DNA from: JBPESN01 sp051710625
Lineage (GTDB): Bacteria > Pseudomonadota > Gammaproteobacteria > Enterobacterales > Enterobacteriaceae
Length of the DNA: 27,739 nt
Reading direction: 5' to 3'
Assembly: GCF_051710625.1 (NCBI RefSeq)
Contig: NZ_JBPESN010000030.1
Location: 1-27,739 of the forward strand
The notes beneath the pieces were generated by a model, which was not told the DNA's origin, did no database searches, and saw only the letters and a program-made list of their open reading frames with translations. Below are positions 22,162 to 27,739 of this stretch, piece after piece. Numbering within the stretch: position 1 is the first letter of the stretch; each line of letters opens with the position of its first letter. The translations under genes were made by a program, and so were the position numbers.

Positions 22162-23655
22162 CTATGCGGTAAACTCAGGATTAACAAATAGACACAATGC
22201 CGGCAGCAAATCTGTAGCCAACATACCGCGCGTGCCTTTTTCCGCCGCCAGATGGTCGGCGGTGGCGCCATGGACCACGCAGCCGGCACAGGCTGCATCA
22301 TACAGCGACAGCTTTTGCGCGAACAAACCGCCGATGATACCGGACAAGACATCCCCCATCCCCCCCGAGGCCATGCCCGCATTCCCGACATCGGCGACAA
22401 CGACGGCGCCATCCTCGGCGGCCGATAGTGTACCAGCGCCTTTCAGCACCACGACGCCGCCATAGAGTCGCACCAGTTGGTGCGCTATATAACCGGTTAC
22501 TCTCAATGTCGCTGACACTGCCATTCAGTAGGCGGGGGCCTCACCGGGGTGAGGCGTAATAATTCGATTGTGACGTTTCTCAGGATTGAATGCCAGCAAG
22601 TTAAGCGCATCGGCGTCCCACAGCATTGGTTTGTCACGATTTTCTACAGCGCGCAACGCATTTTCCCCCCAACTTTCCTGCCCGAGGCCCGGACCGATCA
22701 CCACCACATCCGCCCAATCCAGCCTTTGCTGTAACGTGTCGCGGGTCAGCGGTGCCACCATGAGTTCCGGCCGGGCGGTCAACAGCGGCGGGATATTCTC
22801 TTCGCGCGTGAGCACGTGCACCAGCCCGGCGCCACAGCGCAGCACGGCCTCCCCGGTCATACGAATGGCGCCGGCAAACCCGTGATCCCCACCGACAATC
22901 AGCAGGCGCCCGTTGTCGCCTTTATGCGCGTAAGGATCGCGCGGGGGCAACTAGCGCGGCAGTTGCGCCGCGCTGAGCCGGGCCAGCAGCAGTGTTTCCC
23001 GTTTGAGCCACTCACCCAAACCCAAATCGTCATAATGCAGCCGATTGATCACGCTGCGCGCTTTACCGGTCAGCAACCCCGGTTTCAGGGCGATAAACGT
23101 GGAGGTGTGGGCGGCGCGAATGACCTCCCCTGACGTCGCGCCGGTGTCGGCGTCCAATCCGGAGGGAATATCCAGTGCGAACACCGGCGCGGGATGCTGG
23201 TTAGCCGCGATGATAAGCGCGCGGTAAGGGTCGCGCGGCGCCGCTTTGAGTCCTGTTGATCACCTCCACCTCCTCCGGCCAGGGTTGGTCGGCCGGATGT
23301 ATTTCCCCGCCCGCCGCCCGCCACGCCGCTTTCGCTTGTTCCGCTTCGGCGGGTAGGGGATGTTGGCCGTCGTAGGCCAGCACCGTAACCTGCTTGCCGC
23401 CGCCGGCAAGCTTCGCCACCACATAGCCGTCCCTGCCGTTGTTACCGTGCCCCGCTAACAGCAGCCGGCGCCGGGCGCCCGGGGTAGAGCCAAAGAATGC
23501 GTTGGAATGCCGCCGCGCCGGCGCGCTCCATCAACTGATACAATGAAACGCCCGCCAGCATGGCACCCTGGGCTTTCCCAACCCCGAAGCCATTCTGCAC
23601 CGTAGACGGAGTGTAATAAACTAGGTGCAGAGAATGTGTTGTCGCGGTCAGTCAT
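22162..23655 (-). pseudogene. nnr: nnr (YjeF), NAD(P)HX epimerase/dehydratase, heavily broken
   Basis: Nnr repairs hydrated NAD(P)H with an N-terminal epimerase and a C-terminal ADP-dependent dehydratase (E. coli 515 residues). Pieces of both domains occur in order in different frames: MTDRDNTFSAPS..VYGAEW; AGVSLYQLMERAGAAAFQRI; GHGNNGRDGYVVAKLA; GEIHPADQPWPEEVEV; ALDIPSGLDADTGATSG and TFIALKPGLLTGKAR. Next comes TAG at 22951-22953 where homologues have Trp (..QL.HWLKPR). The kinase-like domain follows with HKGDNGRLLIVGGDHG and WDADALNLLAFNPEKRHNRIITPHPGEA, then a frameshift and YGGVVVLKGAGT..NAGMASGGMGDVLSGIIGGL. I count at least five frameshifts, one nonsense codon, and loss of the epimerase GTG region near 23260. 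The start codon shares the palindrome CATG with the divergent queG start. Confidence 0.93.
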
Positions 23656-24793
23656 GTCTTATCCTTTCGATCTCTCAGAATTAGCCCGGCAGATTAAGCG
23701 CTGGGGGCAGGAACTGGGCTTTCAGCAGGTCGCTATTTGCGACACCGATCTTGCCGCCCATGAGCTGGCGCTGCAAACGTGGCTGGACCGCCAGTACCAC
23801 GGCGAAATGGCCTGGATGGCGCCCACGGTATGGCTGCGTGCCCGACCACACGAGTTGCTGCCGGGTACCCTGCGGGTTATAAGCGTACGCATGGACTACC
23901 TACCGGCCAAAGCCGCCTTCGCGTCAACGTTGAAAAATCCCTCACTAGGATATGTTAGTCGCTATGCGCTGGGCCGTGATTATCGCAAAGTTTTACGTAA
24001 CCGCCTAAAACAGCTGGGTGAGCCGATATGCGCCGCCTGCGGCACGGTAAATTTTCGCCCCTTTGTCGACTCTGCGCCTATCATGGAGCGGCCACTCGCG
24101 GCCAAGGCGGGTATCGGTTGGGTTAGCAAACACTCACTGATTTTAAACCGTGAAGCCGGTTCGTGGTTTTTTCTCGGTGAATTGCTGATCGATTTGCCGC
24201 TGCCGGTTGACGCACCGCAGCCTGAGCAATGCGGCCGCTGCATTGCCTGTATCACTACCTGTCCCACCGGAGCTATCGTTGAGCCCTATACCATTGACAC
24301 GCGCCGTTGCATCTCCTATCTGACGATCGAACTGGAGGGGGAAATTCCTGAGGCGCTGCGGCCGTTGATAGGCAACCGTATCTATGGCTGCGATGACTGC
24401 CAGTTGATCTATCCGTGGAACCGCTTCTCGTCGCTGACCGATGAGCCGGATTTTAGTCCGCGCGCGGTATTGCACGCCCCAGAACTGCTGGAACTCTTTG
24501 GCTGGGATGAGGCGACATTTCTGCGTGTTACCGAAGGATCGGCGATTCGCCGCATCGGCCACGTGCGCTGGTCACGCAATATTGCCGTTGCGCTGGGTAA
24601 CGCCCCTTATCAGGACGATATCGTGCTGGCGCTGGGGCGCCGGCTGGGGGAGCTGCCGCTGCTGGATGTGCATATTCATTGGGCTTTGGACAGACAGATG
24701 GCGCGACGACAAACCGCCGCCGTCACGGTACACAGCGCGCAACAAACACGGTTGGTCAGAGCCATCGAGAAAGGCTTAACGTGCGATGTCTAA
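23654..24793 (+). CDS. queG: Epoxyqueuosine reductase QueG, Fe-S ligand Cys replaced by Tyr
   Basis: This 379-residue protein matches E. coli QueG (379) end to end. It includes GTLRVISVRMDYLP, the catalytic-Asp segment NFRPFVDSAPIMERPLA, the first ferredoxin motif CGRCIACITTCPTGAIV (C193, C196, C199, C203), RRCISYLTIE (C219), and CDDCQLI (C246, C249). Codon 253, a cysteine in the family (CDDCQLICPW), is TAT (Tyr). In addition, GW.GK reads GWVSK with Ser158 for Gly. QueG uses cobalamin and two [4Fe-4S] clusters to reduce epoxyqueuosine to queuosine in tRNA. Loss of a cluster ligand probably disables it, although the frame is open. I chose ATG 23654 (MSYPFDLSELARQIK) over the upstream ATG at 23636 because it aligns with E. 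coli. Confidence 0.88.
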   Translation: MSYPFDLSELARQIKRWGQELGFQQVAICDTDLAAHELALQTWLDRQYHGEMAWMAPTVWLRARPHELLPGTLRVISVRMDYLPAKAAFASTLKNPSLGYVSRYALGRDYRKVLRNRLKQLGEPICAACGTVNFRPFVDSAPIMERPLAAKAGIGWVSKHSLILNREAGSWFFLGELLIDLPLPVDAPQPEQCGRCIACITTCPTGAIVEPYTIDTRRCISYLTIELEGEIPEALRPLIGNRIYGCDDCQLIYPWNRFSSLTDEPDFSPRAVLHAPELLELFGWDEATFLRVTEGSAIRRIGHVRWSRNIAVALGNAPYQDDIVLALGRRLGELPLLDVHIHWALDRQMARRQTAAVTVHSAQQTRLVRAIEKGLTCDV

Positions 24794-24843
24794 GTGACGT
24801 CGCGTTAAGGAAAAGACCTCTTTCAACGACGACGCCCGCCCGC

Positions 24844-24852
24844 TGTGCATAA
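24844..24852 (-). promoter_or_regulatory. Consensus DnaA box TTATGCACA
   Basis: TGTGCATAA on the plus strand is TTATGCACA on the minus strand, a perfect match to TTATNCACA. It lies 50 bases after the queG stop codon. Confidence 0.65.
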
Positions 24853-24995
24853 AAAAAATCCTTTGTCAATCAATAGTCACAAAAAACGCAAGCGATCTTA
24901 CGTTTCATAATAAAAATTTATCTTTTTTTCAATTAGCTATGACAAAGCGAAATTTTCATCGTCCACGCACTCAGGGCCGGTGACCGCGGTAAGCC

Positions 24996-25079
24996 TATGG
25001 ATAACTCTGTTTAAAAGATTACGACAAAGGATATAAGACAGACGCTGCGCTACCTTCAGCGGTGGATAAATTATTCACG
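24996..25079. promoter_or_regulatory. Cluster of three near-consensus DnaA boxes (datA-like)
   Basis: Three sites match TTATNCACA at eight of nine positions: TTATCCATA (24996-25004, minus), TTATCCACC (25061-25069, minus) and TTATTCACG (25071-25079, plus). The last two are divergent and one base apart. Together with the perfect box at 24844, they resemble a datA-type DnaA-binding locus at the syntenic position. No exact IHF site (WATCAANNNNTTR) was found. Confidence 0.5.
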
Positions 25080-25518
25080 AATTATTTCGCCTGTTGCGGA
25101 AAATAAGGCGGCGAAGGATCGTCTTGCAAGCACTTGCCGGTTGCGCGAATTCTGAAGAAAAGCTTATCAATACCGGCGTAACGGACTAGAGGTCGGCGCA
25201 ATTCGCGACTTCTGTTGCCTGCAGGCGACCCCCTCAAGATCCAAAACGGCTACCCTGCGGCCAACGGTCCTTGCCTGCTCCTGGGTTAAGCCCCCCGGCG
25301 GTCATCGATCATTTCAGCGTTTCGTGCAGCAGGTAAAGTTCAGCCAAACCTCGCATTCTAAGAATGTGGGAACGTTCGCTAAGGCGCACGCGATGGCGAT
25401 AACGCCAAGGTGGCGGAAAGGCAGAGAGGGAGGATATTGGCAGCCTCGATGACCAGGGCGCTGCGAGTCATGGCGTCATGGCGACAGTAATAGTGAGGGT
25501 GATAAAGGGGGGTAGCGG

Positions 25519-25599
25519 CGATAGTCACGATGATGACGATAGCCACGATAGCCACGATAGCCACGATGGCGACAATGTCCACGACAGCCATGATGGCGC
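25519..25599. repeat. Nine-base tandem array (CGATAGCCA)n
   Basis: Nine units of period 9 run from 25519 to about 25599. Three are perfect CGATAGCCA copies (25537-25563), flanked by variants CGATAGTCA, CGATGATGA, CGATGGCGA, CAATGTCCA and CGACAGCCA. Because 9 is a multiple of 3, the array leaves long open frames that translate as VAIVAI or NYGYRGY-like repeats. These are not credible proteins. Confidence 0.85.
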
Positions 25600-25631
25600 C
25601 TATACGTCACACTTGGCGAACACACAGAAAC

Positions 25632-25659
25632 AAAAAAGGGCCTGAAAGGCTTTTTTTTT
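25632..25659. terminator. Terminator downstream of tRNA-Gly
   Basis: The plus strand reads AAAAAAGGGCCT, GAA, then AGGC followed by nine T residues. On the minus strand this gives GCCTTTCAGGC-type pairing followed by CTTTTTT. It lies ~42 bases beyond the 3' end of the tRNA and works as an intrinsic terminator in either direction. Confidence 0.7.
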
Positions 25660-25700
25660 GCCACCGGCGGCCAATCTACACAGGATCGGCAACCATTATT

Positions 25701-25775
25701 TGGAGCGGGAAACGAGGCTCGAACTCGCGATCCTAACCTTGGCAAGGTTGTGCTCTACCACTGAGCTATTCCCGC
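25701..25775 (-). tRNA. tRNA-Gly (anticodon GCC)
   Basis: The minus strand gives a 75-base cloverleaf. The acceptor arm GCGGGAA pairs with TTCCCGC; then D-arm AGCTCAGTGGTAGAGC, anticodon stem ACCTT-GCC-AAGGT (anticodon at 25741-25743), T-arm CGAGTTCGAGCCTCG, discriminator T and an encoded CCA. It is one base shorter in the D-loop than E. coli glyV. E. coli has three tandem copies (glyVXY) at this locus beside queG; only one is present here. Confidence 0.97.
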
Positions 25776-26155
25776 GTTAAAACTGCCATGCTGTCAGACG
25801 AATTCCCGGCAGCTTTATTATGATTTATGCAGTGCACCATTGCTGGCAAAGACGACAAGGGCATTTGGTTCTGATTGGATTAACAGCGTCATAAAACCAC
25901 CTAACCTCTTGATTCCAATGTTTTTTAGATATCTCAATCTTCGAGATGGGCGCAATTATGGACTGCTTTAGCGTGAACGGCAAGCTTTTTTGAGGCCCGG
26001 CCTGCGACTGCCTAATTCGTCATCGCCCTGCCATCCTGTGCGCTTGACCGGTATGGCCGGCAGGCGCGGTTGTGTTTGATAGATTATACTAATTATACGC
26101 AATAAACAGTGATCGCCGTTGTCCGTGTCCGGCGAAAGACACCAAAGGAGAAACT
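25776..26155. other. Intergenic region between tRNA-Gly and the antiporter gene
   Basis: These 380 bases hold the upstream region of tRNA-Gly (minus) and of the antiporter (plus). A good ribosome-binding site AAAGGAG ends 6 bases before the antiporter ATG. A possible -10 TATACT near 26085 lies in an AT-rich stretch, but no confident -35 was found. A weak DnaA-like word TTATGCAGT is at 25825-25833. The E. coli neighbour orn is absent, and I see no gene remnant. Confidence 0.5.
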
Positions 26156-27511
26156 ATGGATTTTCTGGGATGGACCGCCGCTGTAGGAGGGCTGCTATTA
26201 CTGATGTCGCTGGCCTCCGGCTGGATTAACCGCGGTCCGTTGACGGTCTTCGGCCTGTATTTGGTCGCCGGAATTATCTGTGGGCCGTGGATGTTGGGAT
26301 TACTTCATCTCAACCTCGCCCAAGCATGCCGTGCTCGTCGCACGGATGACCGAAATCGCTATGGCCACCTTGTTATTCATCACCGGCCTGAAACTGGGCT
26401 GCCGTTCAGCGATCCCGGCTGGAGCATGGGCCTCCGCCTGGCGTTTCCCGCAATGGTACTCACCGTCGCCGGCATCACGCTGCTGTTTCATCTCATCACC
26501 GGCTTCTCGTGGCCACTATCCCTGGCGTTTGGTGCGATTGTCGCGCCGACCGACCCGGTGCTGGCCAGTTTAATTTCGGTGAATGACGCCAATAATGACG
26601 ACAGCATGCGGGTTTCGCTCTCCAGCGAGGCGGGCATGAACGACGGCACGGCGTTGCCGGTGCTGATGCTAGCGATGGCGCTACTGGCCGCTAAAGTTAA
26701 TTTTTCTGCCGGCTTGCTGCTCCATTGGGCGTTAAAAGGTATTTTGTGGGCGCTCTTAGGCGGGCTAGGTATCGGCTTCGGCATGGGAAGAGGCGTGGGA
26801 AAACTGGCGGCACGGGTGCGCAGCGCCCACCAGGATGTGGCGCCCAATAACTTTTTTGCCCTGGCGCTGATAGCGCTGAGTTATGCCGCCGCACAAAGCG
26901 TCGATGCTTCCGGGTTCCTGGCCGCCTTTGCAGGCGGCGTCGGGCTGCGCCGCGCCGAGGTGCGGGTGGTCAATCGCCATCCGCCCGAAGAGCTGGCGGA
27001 AGAAGAGCATTATCCCCCCGCGGAAATTTTGGTGAACCCCAACCGGCGCCACACGCTGGGCAACGGCGGGCTGGCTACCGCCGTCGGTCTTGTGGTCGGG
27101 GATGCCCTGTCGTTCGGCGATACGGTCGAGCGGCTATTCGCCGCGGCGATAATCGTGGCGTTGGGTATTTCCCTCGCTCATTACTGGGATCCCCAAGGTT
27201 TGGTGCTGGCGGCGATACTGTTTTTAGTCATTCGTCCGTTGGCGGTGTGGCTGGCTACGCTGGGTACCCACACGCCGCCGCTGCGGCGGCTGATGATTGG
27301 CTGGCTTGGCATCCGCGGCATCGGCAGCGTGAACTATATCGCCTACGCGTTCAGCCACGGTCTGGCCGGGAAAGACGCGAAGCGCATGGTTAACATGGCG
27401 CTAACGCTTATTGTCGCCAGCGTTATTGTGCATGGCATTACCGTAACGCCGTTGCTTAATTGGCGTCAGGCCAGACAAACCGCACGGCAGAAAGGCAGCG
27501 GAGATCGGTAA
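26156..27511 (+). CDS. NhaP-type (CPA1) cation/proton antiporter with a double-frameshift segment
   Basis: This 451-residue protein has about 11-12 hydrophobic segments and CPA1 signatures: FGAIVAPTDPVLAS, SSEAGMNDGTALPVLMLAMALL (conserved ND pair), FLAAFAGGVGLRRAEV, GDALSFGDTVERLF and RLMIGWLGIRGIGSVNYIAYA. It would exchange Na+ or K+ for protons across the inner membrane. Residues ~55-80 (LAQACRARRTDDRNRYGHLVIHHRPETG) are hydrophilic and unlike the family. The +1 frame there reads HAVLVARMTEIAMATLLFITGLKL, a normal membrane helix. An extra C near 26319 and a missing base near 26397 therefore cancel out but replace one helix with a charged peptide. Function is doubtful despite the full-length frame, and this may be a hidden pseudogene. 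ATG 26156 follows AAAGGAG. Confidence 0.82.
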   Translation: MDFLGWTAAVGGLLLLMSLASGWINRGPLTVFGLYLVAGIICGPWMLGLLHLNLAQACRARRTDDRNRYGHLVIHHRPETGLPFSDPGWSMGLRLAFPAMVLTVAGITLLFHLITGFSWPLSLAFGAIVAPTDPVLASLISVNDANNDDSMRVSLSSEAGMNDGTALPVLMLAMALLAAKVNFSAGLLLHWALKGILWALLGGLGIGFGMGRGVGKLAARVRSAHQDVAPNNFFALALIALSYAAAQSVDASGFLAAFAGGVGLRRAEVRVVNRHPPEELAEEEHYPPAEILVNPNRRHTLGNGGLATAVGLVVGDALSFGDTVERLFAAAIIVALGISLAHYWDPQGLVLAAILFLVIRPLAVWLATLGTHTPPLRRLMIGWLGIRGIGSVNYIAYAFSHGLAGKDAKRMVNMALTLIVASVIVHGITVTPLLNWRQARQTARQKGSGDR

Positions 27512-27612
27512 GTGGCGCCCGACGTAGCGCTATACTCGAGCGTTATCGAGGCCGGCAGGCGTTTTTCCCCGGCGCATGGGCCATATGCCCAACCGGCCGG
27601 CGGTCCTAGATC
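27512..27612. other. Short host sequence between antiporter and prophage end B
   Basis: These 101 bases after the antiporter stop contain no gene or clear terminator. The stretch ends exactly where similarity to prophage end A begins (27613). Confidence 0.5.
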
Positions 27613-27739
27613 TGTGGGGTGGCAATCATTTCTAGACTCTTAAGTTAAACGATGGGTTAGCCGGAAGCCCTTTAATGGCGCGGCTTACAGAGATTTTACA
27701 AATTCTGGACTCGAATGACTGTGGTTTGAGCAAATTTAA
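27613..27739 (+). mobile_element. Left terminus of a second Mu-like element, copy B (runs off window)
   Basis: It starts TGTGGGGTGGCAATCATTTC and is colinear without gaps to the reverse complement of 1253-1379 over all 127 available bases, with 23 mismatches by hand count (82% identity). The paired motif is kept as TTCTAGACT (27630-27638) and TTCTGGACT (27703-27711). By analogy with copy A, a repressor gene in opposite orientation (minus strand) and a ner-like gene should lie beyond the window end. Confidence 0.8.

Larger units (their letters stand above)
24794..25631. other. Non-coding interval queG to tRNA-Gly, position of E. coli datA
   Basis: This ~840-base region has no recognisable gene. 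The first part (24844-25079) has four DnaA-box-like sites and an AT-rich tract (about 24850-24960). The remainder is GC-rich with no gene homology, and a 9-bp tandem array lies at 25519-25599. Short open frames here encode only repeat translations. In E. coli, the interval between convergent glyVXY and queG carries the DnaA-titrating datA locus. Confidence 0.6.

Noticed and set aside
24844..25079. Chromosomal replication origin oriC
   Set aside because: The neighbours are not mnmG/mioC, box order differs, and only one perfect box exists; the datA position explains it better.
25379..25745. Open frames translating as VAIVAIVAI and RGYRGYRGY
   Set aside because: These are translations of the 9-bp tandem array and show no family resemblance, start signals or coding bias.

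Overview
The window comes from a gamma-proteobacterial (Enterobacterales) chromosome in the middle of genome degeneration. Read right to left, the genes follow the Escherichia coli order queG-nnr-tsaE-amiB-mutL-miaA-hfq-hflX-hflK-hflC-yjeT-purA-(nsrR)-rnr-rlmB-bsmA-yjfP-rpsF-priB-rpsR-rplI-ytfB-fklB-cysQ-ytfJ. Many of them are broken by point stops, one-base frameshifts, short tandem duplications and internal deletions. High GC, E. coli-like proteins and this density of fresh pseudogenes suggest a recently host-restricted insect symbiont of the Sodalis type (inference; no species marker was tested).

Left end (1-1379): the tail of an IS3-family insertion sequence, then the early control region of a Mu-like transposable prophage. 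This holds a Ner-like regulator on the minus strand, a divergent repressor gene with an amber stop, operator-like palindromes and the prophage left terminus. The terminus lies exactly inside ytfJ. Right end (27613-27739): an 82% identical, ungapped, inverted copy of that same terminus. The ~26.2 kb host segment is therefore flanked by the left ends of two related transposable elements facing each other. This was not expected from gene content alone.

Middle, left part (1380-7480): truncated ytfJ, intact cysQ, pseudogenes fklB and ytfB, then the intact ribosomal operon rpsF-priB-rpsR-rplI with a 7-bp tandem array between rpsR and rplI, then pseudogenes yjfP and bsmA. Centre (7502-16661): intact rlmB, rnr, purA, yjeT, hflC, hflK and hfq. 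nsrR is missing and hflX is gutted. Right-centre (16775-24793): intact miaA, mutL and tsaE; amiB cut short near its 3' end; heavily broken nnr; and full-length queG with a lost Fe-S cysteine.

Right (24794-27739): a ~900-bp non-coding stretch between queG and tRNA-Gly(GCC), which is the position of E. coli datA, carrying one consensus DnaA box and three near-matches. Then come a 9-bp tandem array, the tRNA, and an NhaP-type cation/proton antiporter whose open frame hides two compensating frameshifts.

What is kept is core information processing: ribosomal proteins, RNase R, RlmB, Hfq, MiaA, TsaE, MutL, PurA and the HflKC protease regulator. What is lost is peripheral: metabolite repair (nnr), periplasmic or stress functions (bsmA, ytfJ, yjfP), the prolyl isomerase fklB, the ribosome rescue GTPase hflX, cell-envelope ytfB, and probably the last queuosine step.
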